Source: Patescibacteria group bacterium (lineage in GTDB: Bacteria; Patescibacteriota; Patescibacteriia; Patescibacteriales; UBA12465). From it: a stretch of DNA of 43,867 nt. The position numbers and the translations under genes are program-made. Shown here one piece after another: positions 35,811 to 43,867 of this stretch. Under the pieces are notes generated by a model that was not told the origin of the DNA, ran no database searches, and was given only the letters and a program-made list of their open reading frames with translations. The stretch covers positions 1-43,867 of the forward strand of contig JAKLGM010000006.1 in assembly GCA_022710685.1 (NCBI GenBank), written 5' to 3'. Numbering within the stretch: the stretch's first letter is position 1; each line of letters begins with the position of its first letter.

Positions 35811-35835
35811 TTGTCACTAATTATATTCATAATTA

Positions 35836-37179
35836 TTATTTTTTGACATTGAACCGCTTCTGCAGTTTTTCTTTCAAATCTTTTTGCGTGATAACCTCCT
35901 GGACGCCCAGCTCCACATCCCGGAACAAAATAGTTTCCGAGCTGACTTCCTTCTTGCCCAAGATTAATATCACTTTGGCATTCAAGCGCTTAGCTTCTTC
36001 CAATTGATCTTTCAGATTATCAACTGAGAAGGCCTGGCGGACACAGAATCCCAACTTATATAATTCCTCAAATAGAGCCATGCCTTTTAGTCGAGCCTGG
36101 TCGCTAACTTGAGCCAAAAAGATTATATTATCTTCTTTCTTGAAAAGCAAGTTCTTCTCCTTGATCTTAGCCACAGTCCGCTCCAAACCGCCCGCAAAAC
36201 CCACTAAAGGAGTCGGTTTTCCGCCGATTTGTTCGATAAAGTGGTTATAGCGGCCGCCGCGTCCCAAGGACAATTTGCCGTCAAGCTCTCCCTGCTCGTT
36301 AACTGGCCAAATTTCAAAGATGGTTTCAGTATAGTAGTTTAGGCCCTTCATCAAATAAGGGTTGAAATTATAATTGATATTCAACTCATCTAAATACTCT
36401 AAGACGCGGGTGAAATAATTATTGCTTTCATCTGACAAGAAGTTAGTTATTGGCGGAGCTTCTTTTCTGGCTTCAACGCAATGCGGCTCCTGGCAGTCCA
36501 AAAGCAAGAGCGGATTCTTCAACAAGTTCTTCTTGCATTCCGGACAAAGCTTAGCGCGCTGGTTGCGATCGCGATAGAATTTGGCGAACTTATTCAACCA
36601 TTCCTTCTGGCATTCAAAGCTACCGACGCTATTAACCTGGACCTGGACATTAATCTGCAGCTCCTTGAAGATGCTGTAGATAATATCAATCAACAAAGCT
36701 TCGCCGATAGGCTTGGACTCACCGAATAATTCCAAAACGAATTGATTGAACTGGCGATAACAACCGGTCTGAACTCTAGTTTCGTGACGAAAAACCGGAC
36801 CGATGGCGAACATCTTAATCGGCTGGGGCCAAACTCCCATATCTGATTCGATATAAAAACGGCCTAGGCCATGGGTCAAATCCGGGCGCAGAGCCACTTT
36901 GTCAGTCTTGCCTAATTGGTAATAATAAGTGTCTTTCAAGCGCGGTGATTTCTTGAATAAATTCAAGCTTTCAATAATCGGAGTTTCAGCGCGATTAAAG
37001 CCATATAAATTAGCCGCTTCGCTCACCTTATTAATCACTGAGTTCCAATATTTATAATCGGAAAAATTTATATCCTTAGTGCCGAGCAGGCGAGATACCT
37101 GTTCTTTGCGGCTGCGGCCCTCAGAACTTTTCATTAGGGCCGGTTTCTTGGCGGGATTATTTTTTTTAGGTCGAGGCAT
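35836..37179 (-). CDS. hisS: Histidine--tRNA ligase
   Basis: This 447-aa class II synthetase charges tRNA-His. After a basic 32-residue extension come GTKDINF (33-39) and motif 1. Motif 2 is GPVFRHETRVQTGCYRQFNQF near 127-147. The histidine-binding motifs are LGRGGRYNHFIEQIGG near 310 and PLVGFAGGLER near 328. A C-terminal anticodon-binding domain follows (VILILGKKEV). In motif 2 many HisRS have GRYR where this has GCYR. The gene sits 12 bp after lepB and 45 bp before rpsU. It has no SD. Confidence 0.96.
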   Translation of the reverse strand: MPRPKKNNPAKKPALMKSSEGRSRKEQVSRLLGTKDINFSDYKYWNSVINKVSEAANLYGFNRAETPIIESLNLFKKSPRLKDTYYYQLGKTDKVALRPDLTHGLGRFYIESDMGVWPQPIKMFAIGPVFRHETRVQTGCYRQFNQFVLELFGESKPIGEALLIDIIYSIFKELQINVQVQVNSVGSFECQKEWLNKFAKFYRDRNQRAKLCPECKKNLLKNPLLLLDCQEPHCVEARKEAPPITNFLSDESNNYFTRVLEYLDELNINYNFNPYLMKGLNYYTETIFEIWPVNEQGELDGKLSLGRGGRYNHFIEQIGGKPTPLVGFAGGLERTVAKIKEKNLLFKKEDNIIFLAQVSDQARLKGMALFEELYKLGFCVRQAFSVDNLKDQLEEAKRLNAKVILILGKKEVSSETILFRDVELGVQEVITQKDLKEKLQKRFNVKK

Positions 37180-37191
37180 AAAAAATGTAAA

Positions 37192-37746
37192 TTAATATTT
37201 ATACTCCGGCGTATGGAATACCGTGATTTGATTAAAAGGCCAGCCGCGCAGAGCCACTCTGCCGGTCAAGAAACTCTTGTTGACAGCGCCAAAACTGCGA
37301 GAATCCTTGGAAGAATTACGATTATCGCCCAGGACGAAATATTCACCGCTGCGCAATGTCACTATCTCTTCGCTCAAGTCATAGGTCTTGATGTTGTCAG
37401 CTAAGTAAGCGCTTTCATCAAGCACGAACCCTTCCGGATATTTATCATTATAAATATAGACATTGCCATCCCGGACTTCCACTCTCTCTCCCGGCAAAGC
37501 GATGATACGTTTGATAAAATACTCTTGCGGATTTTGCGGATAACGGAAAACAACGATATCGCCCCGCTTCGGCTCATTGAAGCGATAGCCGATTTCATCA
37601 ATAATCAAATATTGATGATCGTGAAAAGTCGGTTCCATCGAAGCGCCTTTGACGTAAAAGGGCTGGATAATAAAATAGCGGATAGGCAGGATAATCAATA
37701 GAGAGATTATAACGATTTTAAGAAATTCCCAAAATTTTCGCAGCAT
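37192..37746 (-). CDS. lepB: Signal peptidase I
   Basis: This 184-aa serine protease removes signal peptides from Sec-exported proteins, including those of the large surface proteins in this window. One membrane helix is at 8-28, the catalytic Ser in VKGASMEPTF (near 37) and the catalytic Lys in EYFIKRIIALPGE (near 79). Box E GDNRNSSKDSR is near 141-151. The length is that of the short bacterial form. It begins the lepB-hisS-rpsU unit. A -10-like TATAAT (minus strand, 37801-37806) lies upstream without a good -35. Confidence 0.96.
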   Translation of the reverse strand: MLRKFWEFLKIVIISLLIILPIRYFIIQPFYVKGASMEPTFHDHQYLIIDEIGYRFNEPKRGDIVVFRYPQNPQEYFIKRIIALPGERVEVRDGNVYIYNDKYPEGFVLDESAYLADNIKTYDLSEEIVTLRSGEYFVLGDNRNSSKDSRSFGAVNKSFLTGRVALRGWPFNQITVFHTPEYKY

Positions 37747-37800
37747 AAAAGTTAATGATAAATTTAATATTTGCCGGCTAATAAAAGCCGAAATTAATTA

Positions 37801-37806
37801 ATTATA
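37801..37806 (-). promoter_or_regulatory. Possible -10 element of lepB-hisS-rpsU
   Basis: The minus strand has TATAAT, 55 bp before the lepB ATG, with no convincing -35 at 16-18 bp. A small hairpin, CGGCT/AGCCG (about 37774-37789), lies in the leader. Only tentative. Confidence 0.35.
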
Positions 37807-37860
37807 CACATAATCTACCATAATCCTCTTGAAAGGGCAAATCAACTGAATTGGCTAATA

Positions 37861-38901
37861 CTACCGAATAAACATCGCGTCGCCGTAGCTAAAAAAATGG
37901 TATCCTTGTTTTATGGCTAATTGATAGGCCTTGTCAATATTGCTCTTGCCAGCCAGAGCTGAAACCAACATTAAGAGGGTAGATTGGGGCAAGTGAAAAT
38001 TGGTAACTAGAGCATCGACTAATTTAAACTCATAGGGCGGATAGATAAAAATATCAGTCCAGCATTTGAAGTCACCGGGTTTCCCTTTATAGTTCTGGCC
38101 CAAGGTTTCCAAGCTGCGACAACTGGTAGTGCCGACAGCGATTATCCGCCGACCATCTTTCTTGGCCTGGAATATTTTCTTGACTGCCCCAGCCTTTATC
38201 TCCAACCATTCGGCGTGCATCTTGTGCTCCAAGACATTTTCTGTCTTGACCGGCGCAAAAGTTCCCAGGCCAACGTGCAAAGTCAGCTCAATAATCTCCA
38301 CGCCTTTCTGCTTAATGGCCTTGATCAATTTAGGGGTAAAATGTAAGCCAGCAGTCGGAGCGGCAGCTGACCCAACCTTAGCATCAGAAGCGTAGACAGT
38401 TTGATAGCGCTTTTTGTCGCCAGTTAATTGCTGTTCCCGCTTGATATAAGGCGGCAGTGGCACCTGGCCAATCTTGGCTGCTACTGCTAGCAGCGCTGCC
38501 TTGGATTTATTAAACTCCACCAACCAAGTCCCGTCCTGATTATTCTGTTTGACCGTGGCCTTTAAGCCGCGGCTAAATTCAATTGCTAGCCCAGATTGAA
38601 CGCGACCACCCAGCAAGCACTCCCAAGTCTTAGTCTGCTTATTTTGTAAAAGAAATACCTCCACCTGCCCTCCGGTCAAAGCCTTGCGGCCGATGAGGCG
38701 CGCCGGGAAGACTTTGGAATTATTCAACACCAAGACATCGCCGGATTCGAGCTGATTGAGCAAATCATAAAAATGCTGGTGCTCAATGGCGCCGGTTTTC
38801 TTGTCTAATACCAAAAGACGCGAGTGGTCCCGCGGCTCAGTCGGTTTTTGGGCTATCAACTCCGGCGGGAGCTGATAGTTATAATCAGATAGCTTAATCA
38901 T
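37861..38901 (-). CDS. queA: S-adenosylmethionine:tRNA ribosyltransferase-isomerase
   Basis: This 346-aa enzyme adds the ribosyl part of S-adenosylmethionine to 7-aminomethyl-deazaguanine in tRNA, making epoxyqueuosine. Family segments are YQLPPELIAQKPTEPRDHSRLLVLD (5-29 region), VLNNSKVFPARLIGRK (near 57-72), SAAAPTAGLHFTP (near 178-190), LHVGLGTFAPVKTEN (near 203-217) and LVTNFHLPQSTLLMLVSA (near 298-315). The length is normal. Its ATG directly abuts the ruvB stop, so the two are cotranscribed. No other queuosine gene is in the window. Stop TAG. Confidence 0.97.
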   Translation of the reverse strand: MIKLSDYNYQLPPELIAQKPTEPRDHSRLLVLDKKTGAIEHQHFYDLLNQLESGDVLVLNNSKVFPARLIGRKALTGGQVEVFLLQNKQTKTWECLLGGRVQSGLAIEFSRGLKATVKQNNQDGTWLVEFNKSKAALLAVAAKIGQVPLPPYIKREQQLTGDKKRYQTVYASDAKVGSAAAPTAGLHFTPKLIKAIKQKGVEIIELTLHVGLGTFAPVKTENVLEHKMHAEWLEIKAGAVKKIFQAKKDGRRIIAVGTTSCRSLETLGQNYKGKPGDFKCWTDIFIYPPYEFKLVDALVTNFHLPQSTLLMLVSALAGKSNIDKAYQLAIKQGYHFFSYGDAMFIR

Positions 38902-39924
38902 TTAGATTAATTTTTCCTGTCCCCCGGCCTCATCTGATAAATGACGGCGGGCTAAATCAGTCACGACGCGGCCGCGGGAAGTCCGGTCTAAAAATCCCAA
39001 TTGCATCAGATATGGTTCATACATATTCTCAATCGTATCCATTTCTTCGCCCGTAGCAGCTGCCAAGGTATTGAGCCCCACTGGACCGCCTTTGAATTTA
39101 GAAATAATGGTTTCCAAAATTTTCCGGTCCACCCAGTCCAAACCTAACTCATCAACTTCTAACAACCGGAAGGAATCAAAACAAGTAATTTCATCGATGC
39201 TGCCATTACTTTTGACCTCACAATAATCCCGCACCCGTTTCAATAAGCGATTAGCAATGCGCGGGGTGCGGCGCGATCTCTGGGCAATAGCTTGGCTGGC
39301 TGGGGAATCAATATTTATTCCCAACAACCCAGCGCTGCGGCGAACGATTTTTTCAATATCTTCCGGCTCATAGAAATTAAGGTGATGGGTGATGCCGAAA
39401 CGATCTCGAAGTGGAGCTGACAAGGTGCTGGCCTGAGTAGTGGCGCCGATGATGGTGAACTTGGGTAAATCTAAACGCAAAGTGCGGGCGCTCGGTCCCT
39501 TGCCCATGATAATGTCTAAGGCATAGTCCTCCATGGCCGGATACAAAATCTCTTCAATCGTTTTATTCAAGCGATGGATTTCATCAATAAATAAAATATC
39601 ATTCTCGCTCAGATTGGTAAGGATAGCGGCCAAATCACCGGCCTTCTCAATCGCCGGGCCCGAAGTCACTCGGATGTTCGCTCCCAATTCGTTAGCAATC
39701 ACATGGGCTAAAGTAGTCTTGCCTAAACCTGGAGCGCCATAAAGCAAGACATGCTCCAAAGTCTCACCCCGCTTCTTGGCGGCCGAGATGGTAATGTGCA
39801 AATTCTGCTTAACCTTCTCCTGTCCAACATAATCGGACAAAGTCTTGGGCCGCAAGCTAAAATCAAAAGAGGCATCCTCTTTCTTTTCGCTCGGGCTGAT
39901 TAAGCGGTCGCTAATGTTATCCAT
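38902..39924 (-). CDS. ruvB: Holliday junction branch migration helicase RuvB
   Basis: This 340-aa AAA+ motor works with RuvA to move Holliday junctions. It begins [11 protein letters not shown]. Walker [10 protein letters not shown] is near 61-69, Walker [13 protein letters not shown] near 108-119, sensor 1 IIGATTQ near 160, and the arginine-finger region PLRDRFG near 171. The winged helix at the C-terminus has [12 protein letters not shown] and the [17 protein letters not shown] segment. An ATG 207 bp further upstream gives a longer frame, but that extension overlaps the helicase gene, is basic and unlike any RuvB, so the start at 39924 is used. It lies 40 bp after the helicase-nuclease gene. 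Confidence 0.97.
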   Translation of the reverse strand: MDNISDRLISPSEKKEDASFDFSLRPKTLSDYVGQEKVKQNLHITISAAKKRGETLEHVLLYGAPGLGKTTLAHVIANELGANIRVTSGPAIEKAGDLAAILTNLSENDILFIDEIHRLNKTIEEILYPAMEDYALDIIMGKGPSARTLRLDLPKFTIIGATTQASTLSAPLRDRFGITHHLNFYEPEDIEKIVRRSAGLLGINIDSPASQAIAQRSRRTPRIANRLLKRVRDYCEVKSNGSIDEITCFDSFRLLEVDELGLDWVDRKILETIISKFKGGPVGLNTLAAATGEEMDTIENMYEPYLMQLGFLDRTSRGRVVTDLARRHLSDEAGGQEKLI

Positions 39925-39964
39925 ATGACTATAGATTAGCACTTTAAGGGATATTTTCAAATTA

Positions 39965-42900
39965 TTACTTCTTAAACTCGCAAATTCGGTTAAAATCGCA
40001 GAATTTACAGTTAATCTCATCCGGTTGGGGCGAAAAATCCAAGCTCTTGATAGCCTTGATCTCAGCGCTGATCTCATCCCGAAGCTTTTCGATATCCTTG
40101 TCCTTAGGCACAAATGATTTTTTGCTGCCATTCTCCAAATAATAATAACTTAAGGCGCTAACTTTTATCTGCAAAAAGTCTTCTAAGAATAATTGATATA
40201 ATATGAGCTGGCGCTTATCTTTCCATTCCAAAGTATCTTTGGGATTGCCAGTTTTGTAATCCACTATCTCTAAAGTTCCATCGGCCAGCTTGTCCACTCT
40301 ATCAATTTTGCCCTTGATACTCTCGCCGCCAATCTTAAAAACAAAATCCTTCTCCAAAAACATTACCTGGGGCAATTCATTGGCATTCAATTCTGAAACA
40401 AAACGCCGCAATATCTCCTTGCCTTTCTGCTGGTATTTCTCCCGTTCCTCCTTGCTGCTATAGCCGTCACCCTGCCAATGCTTTTCATATAAAGCTAAAA
40501 CCCTCTTCTCGGAGAGGTCGCCCGCGCTAGATTTTTTGGCACCGAATAAATCGGGCTGGCCAGCTGTCTCCACCAGAAGCGGTAGCATAAATTCCCTTAA
40601 CACCTCATGCATCATATGGCCGAAAATCAAGCTCGGCTTGTCAGTCGGCGCTGGCACGCGTAAAATAAAAGCCCATTTATACTGCAAGGGACAAGTAGAG
40701 TAGGCGGCTAACTGGGAAAAAGAAAATTTCTCCGGTAATTCCGGCAATAATATCCTCTTCTCCTCTAAATCAATATTGTTATCCAAACGATTTACATCCC
40801 GGACTAGATCATTTTCATCCGGCCCACCTTTGACAGCTCCTATCTCCGGATCGATGCCAGCCTCAGAAATAAAACGCGACGGCTTCTTCTCCCGAGCCCC
40901 GCCATAGTCTTTGGCAGCTAAGAGATATAGCTCATCTTTGGCCCGCGTGATGGCGACATAGAACAAGCGACGCTCTTCTTCCAGGTGGAAATCAGAGCCT
41001 TCGGGCAGTTTCTCCTTGACCAAGGCCGCGGGAATAACTATTTTCTCACTCCGGTTAATTGTCGGAAATTTCTTGTCCACCAAATCAGCCACAAAAACAT
41101 ATTTAAATTCCAAACCTTTGGCCGCATGAATAGTCATTACCTTAACCACGTCGGCATCGTCATAATCCAGACGCAAAGCCCCGGTTTCTCCAGCCTCCAT
41201 TTCCAAATTTAACATCTCCATGAAATCATTCAGGCGCAAATCCGGGTCAGCTGTCTCGAACTCTTTTATCTTCTGATAGAACTGGTTGAGATAGGAAAAA
41301 ATTTCCCGATCACGATCATGGTCCAAACCTTTTAACAGCTCAATGTCATAAATGAAGCGGACAAAAATGCGGCTCGGTTTCTGGTCTTTGGCTAATTGCG
41401 AATGATTAGCAATCAAAGCCAGAAGCTTATTAATATTCTGCACGGCTTCAGGAGAAATATTTTTGACAGCCGCCACATTCTCCAAAGCCTCATATAACGA
41501 CCAAACCTTAGTCCGAGCGGCTCGAGTGATATTTACCAAATCTTCATAGCCGACATGGAAAGCGGCCATATTCAAAACTCGGAACAAAGCGGCGGACTCG
41601 TGATAGTTGTCCAAAAGCTTGAAATAAGAAATCACGTCCAAGATCACCGGCTTCTGGTATAGGCCGCGCAGAGAAACGAATTGATGCGGAATACCTTGGC
41701 GCTTCAGCTCTTTGATGTATTTGTCGGCTGTATCGTTAGCCCGGACTAAAATAGCAAAATCAGACCAGCTAACATCAGTCTTTTCTTGATACTCTTGCCG
41801 AATCTTCTCCGTCACAAAAACCGCCTCTTCCCTGTCAGTGGCAAAGTTAAGGAAATGGACCGCGGCAGTTTTTTCTTTGGCCGACCGCATTGCCCGTAGG
41901 CGCTTGTCAATCTTTAACTTCTCTTCCAAGCGGTTGGGATTGTTGTGTTGAATGAAATGATAGGCTTTGTCTAAGATTTCTTGGCGAGAACGATAGTTCT
42001 CGGTCAAGACTATTTCCTTGGCTTGCGGAAAATCATCCTTGAATTGGAGGATATTGGAGATGGAGGCTCCACGGAACTTATAGACAGAATTATGGACCAC
42101 AATATCATTGGCCACAAAATTATGGGTTCGATCAACTTCTAAATCATAGACCAAAATCTCCTTGACCGCCTCTTCTCTTCTGATGACTTCTTCATAGACG
42201 ACCTTGTCTTTACAAACGATGGGTAAAAACATCCCGGGCAATATGTTCTTCGCCGGCGTCACTAAGGCCTTGCGATGCTGGATGTTTGTCGTCCCAACAG
42301 CTATCTTATTCTCAATAATGCCGCCAATTTCTAAATGAATCTGCTGAGCGATTTTGCCCAAATAAGACAGGTCGTTACTGACCAGCCTCAGCCTTTCTCC
42401 TTTCTTGGCCTTACTCAAAATAAATCCCATCTTCTTCAAAGCCCTGATTGAAGGCTGGTGGCTAGTCTCAACTGAAAGCTCGTGAGAAACCAGAGGCTTA
42501 GAAAGTAAATTTCCCTTAGCCTGCTTAGAACGATAGTGGCGGCAACACATTTCCAAATTAATCTTGATTCGCACCTTATCGCCACGGTTTACCGCTCCCA
42601 AGGAATACTGATGAGCTCCCAAATTTAAATCAAAATCAGCGGCTAACCGCGCCAAGCCTTGAGGCACATTCAATTCTTTATACAAACGCTCACCCCAAAC
42701 TTTTTTATCCATTAAGCCATCACGCTCCTGGAAACAAATTGTCGGGATGCCATATTTTAATGACCACAATAATTCGTGATAGCGAGCCTCTTTTTCATCG
42801 ACAGAAGATCTAACTGCCACAATCCTGTCGGATGACCGCTCCAAACGTAAGCGAGAAGCCAGATCATTAGTAATTCCAAGCCGCCAACCAACCTCTTGCT

Positions 42901-43867
42901 TGTTCATTAGGTAAACATAATAGTATTTTTTGTTAGAAACCGGGGGCAAGAAAGAAAACATCTTGTGGTTCGCGGTAGCCTGAATTTTCTTGCCGCTTTT
43001 AGTCGTCAAGGTAATTAATTTGTCTTGTTTGCGATTCTTATTAACAAAAGTCACCGGACTATAGCTCAAATATCCCTTGCCCACAGCTGTCAAAACGTTT
43101 TCGCCCACCTTAATCTTGTCGATTCTCTTTTTTTTGCCACCAGCCACAGACACTAATGTTTGCCCGGGCAGGCACTGATCATCGTCGCCCACGACCGTCA
43201 AATTTAACTTTTCTCCAGCTAAAAGCTGTAATAATTCATATTGGGCCATGTTGGTGTCCTGAAACTCATCTACCATTATATACTTGAATTTTTCCTGATA
43301 AGCCTTGAGAATATTAGGGCGCTCTTTAAACAATCTCAAGGTGTAGACAATCAGATCGCCGAAATCTAAATAACCTTCATCTAATAAAGTTTGATTATAA
43401 AAATGATAAGCGTTGGCTAATTCCTTAATGCGGTCGGCTTCCATTTCATCCAAATCTTCGGCCGCCACAATTTTCTTGATCTTTTTATTTTTGGCGCCGC
43501 TCAACATGGCGTCGCTGTTTTGTTCTAGCGAATCAGCATAATCCAAATATTCCTGGGGAGAAATATTTTCATCCTTCAGGCGGGAAAAATGCTTGATGAT
43601 TTCATGAATGAATTTATTGGGATTACCTAAAGGGCGATAGTAATTTAAGCCTAATTCAACCAGGTTTTTTTTAATCAAAACCCATTGCTCCGTAGTATTC
43701 AACAATTTGAAATCAGGATTAAGGCCGATGTCCAAACCATGCTGGCGCAAGAGCCGCTCGCAAAAACTATGGAAGGTATTGATCCATAGATCAAAATAAC
43801 CATAGGGCAATACTTCGTCGGCCCGAGTTTCCATCTCAGACGTTGCCTTCTCGGTAAAGGTCAGAAG
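39965..43867 (-). CDS. UvrD/Rep-family helicase fused to a 4Fe-4S PD-(D/E)XK nuclease, with intein; N-terminus outside window
   Basis: The frame is open to the right edge, where it reads [12 protein letters not shown] (motif Ia), so the gene continues beyond. Numbering is from the ATG at 43834. Walker [11 protein letters not shown] is at 185-194, and motif [16 protein letters not shown] is interrupted at residues 221-582 by an intein. After splicing come TENYRS (motif IV), [15 protein letters not shown] (motif V region) and [17 protein letters not shown] (motif VI). The C-terminal nuclease has KGKIDRVD and LEIVDYKTG (catalytic Asp and Asp-x-Lys), plus Cys near 1044 and [10 protein letters not shown] near 1277, the four cysteines of the AddB/Cas4 iron-sulfur staple. 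It therefore resembles RecB/AddA-type helicase-nucleases for DNA end processing. It lies upstream of ruvB, a fellow recombination gene. Confidence 0.92.
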   Translation of the reverse strand, partial: LLTFTEKATSEMETRADEVLPYGYFDLWINTFHSFCERLLRQHGLDIGLNPDFKLLNTTEQWVLIKKNLVELGLNYYRPLGNPNKFIHEIIKHFSRLKDENISPQEYLDYADSLEQNSDAMLSGAKNKKIKKIVAAEDLDEMEADRIKELANAYHFYNQTLLDEGYLDFGDLIVYTLRLFKERPNILKAYQEKFKYIMVDEFQDTNMAQYELLQLLAGEKLNLTVVGDDDQCLPGQTLVSVAGGKKKRIDKIKVGENVLTAVGKGYLSYSPVTFVNKNRKQDKLITLTTKSGKKIQATANHKMFSFLPPVSNKKYYYVYLMNKQEVGWRLGITNDLASRLRLERSSDRIVAVRSSVDEKEARYHELLWSLKYGIPTICFQERDGLMDKKVWGERLYKELNVPQGLARLAADFDLNLGAHQYSLGAVNRGDKVRIKINLEMCCRHYRSKQAKGNLLSKPLVSHELSVETSHQPSIRALKKMGFILSKAKKGERLRLVSNDLSYLGKIAQQIHLEIGGIIENKIAVGTTNIQHRKALVTPAKNILPGMFLPIVCKDKVVYEEVIRREEAVKEILVYDLEVDRTHNFVANDIVVHNSVYKFRGASISNILQFKDDFPQAKEIVLTENYRSRQEILDKAYHFIQHNNPNRLEEKLKIDKRLRAMRSAKEKTAAVHFLNFATDREEAVFVTEKIRQEYQEKTDVSWSDFAILVRANDTADKYIKELKRQGIPHQFVSLRGLYQKPVILDVISYFKLLDNYHESAALFRVLNMAAFHVGYEDLVNITRAARTKVWSLYEALENVAAVKNISPEAVQNINKLLALIANHSQLAKDQKPSRIFVRFIYDIELLKGLDHDRDREIFSYLNQFYQKIKEFETADPDLRLNDFMEMLNLEMEAGETGALRLDYDDADVVKVMTIHAAKGLEFKYVFVADLVDKKFPTINRSEKIVIPAALVKEKLPEGSDFHLEEERRLFYVAITRAKDELYLLAAKDYGGAREKKPSRFISEAGIDPEIGAVKGGPDENDLVRDVNRLDNNIDLEEKRILLPELPEKFSFSQLAAYSTCPLQYKWAFILRVPAPTDKPSLIFGHMMHEVLREFMLPLLVETAGQPDLFGAKKSSAGDLSEKRVLALYEKHWQGDGYSSKEEREKYQQKGKEILRRFVSELNANELPQVMFLEKDFVFKIGGESIKGKIDRVDKLADGTLEIVDYKTGNPKDTLEWKDKRQLILYQLFLEDFLQIKVSALSYYYLENGSKKSFVPKDKDIEKLRDEISAEIKAIKSLDFSPQPDEINCKFCDFNRICEFKK
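42089..43174 (-). mobile_element. 362-aa intein in helicase motif III, with GIY-YIG-like insert
   Basis: The intein starts at Cys 1 ([10 protein letters not shown], block A), has block [12 protein letters not shown] near 66-75, and ends in block [16 protein letters not shown] and block G VVHN. The next extein residue is Ser. All residues for class 1 splicing (C1, TxxH, HN, Ser+1) are present, so splicing is expected to restore [13 protein letters not shown]. Residues 84-148 (42731-42925) resemble a GIY-YIG nuclease: YYYVYLM, then [14 protein letters not shown] and KEARYHELL. No LAGLIDADG motif is seen. The insertion point is an ATP-site motif conserved in all UvrD-like helicases, a typical intein site. 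Confidence 0.92.

Noticed and set aside
35791..35817. Upstream ATG for bS21 giving an 88-aa protein
   Set aside because: The strong SD would lie inside this extension, and bS21 families begin near MADFKRKPGE.
39925..40131. Longer start for ruvB giving a 409-aa protein
   Set aside because: The extra 69 residues overlap the helicase-nuclease C-terminus, are unlike any RuvB N-terminus and have no start signal. [11 protein letters not shown] is a normal RuvB start.
42089..43174. LAGLIDADG homing nuclease in the intein
   Set aside because: No dodecapeptide motif is visible between blocks B and F; a GIY-YIG-like pattern fits better.
2959..43867. UGA recoded as glycine (code 25) as in Gracilibacteria and Absconditabacteria
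   Set aside because: All recognised proteins run full length under the standard code, with no in-frame UGA. The tRNA-Gly here has anticodon CCC, not UCA. UGA is avoided rather than reassigned in this window.

Overview
The window looks like a chromosome segment of an uncultured Patescibacteria (CPR) bacterium, probably of the Parcubacteria/ABY1 type. This is inferred from gene content, not from a tree. The evidence is an rRNA locus without a linked 16S, a class III ribonucleotide reductase in pieces, a pilin-like domain fused to a giant Cys-rich surface protein, a short Rel, an intein in a UvrD-family helicase, near-complete absence of Shine-Dalgarno (SD) sequences, and no TGA stop codon at any of 29 gene ends. 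All genes are open under the standard code. Apart from clpP, a lipoprotein gene and rel, everything is on the minus strand.

Region by region: 1-2434 is the 5' part of a 23S rRNA. Its 356-nt leader (2435-2790) has a consensus promoter followed by a possible attenuator and a 13-codon ORF. A tRNA-Gly(CCC) abuts a membrane glycosyltransferase (2886-4560). 4618-10343 is one probable operon, read right to left: nrdR, nrdD, a separate glycyl-radical peptide, nrdG, a small membrane protein and a VirD4/TraG-like ATPase. It is preceded by two NrdR boxes and a DnaA box. 10700-13276 is ftsA-ftsZ. 13347-18191 is a glycan cluster (O-antigen-ligase-like protein, TPR protein, two glycosyltransferases) ending in a prepilin peptidase. 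18254-21037 is secD-secF, with a parvulin-like insert in SecD. 21235-22514 (plus strand) is clpP and a lone lipoprotein.

22577-33857 is a surface-protein block: two membrane-anchored proteins with thrombospondin type 3 calcium repeats, a 1290-aa FISUMP/Ig-like protein, and a 1819-aa protein whose N-terminus is a VirB2/TrbC-like pilin domain. 33978-35456 is a short bifunctional rel. 35551-37746 is lepB-hisS-rpsU, where rpsU is the only gene with a strong SD. 37861 to the right edge is an intein-containing helicase-nuclease, ruvB and queA; the helicase runs off the window.

The genes fall into four jobs. The first is anaerobic dNTP supply under NrdR (and perhaps DnaA) control. The second is division and secretion housekeeping. 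The third is a cell-surface programme (prepilin peptidase, glycan transfer, Sec, large disulfide-rich adhesin-like proteins, secretion-type ATPase), plausible for an episymbiont that attaches to a host. The fourth is ribosome and translation control (23S leader, rpsU, rel). The observations most worth testing are the 23S leader attenuator, the SD-driven rpsU in an otherwise SD-free window, the split NrdD, the SecD-parvulin fusion, the pilin-adhesin fusion and the GIY-YIG-like intein.
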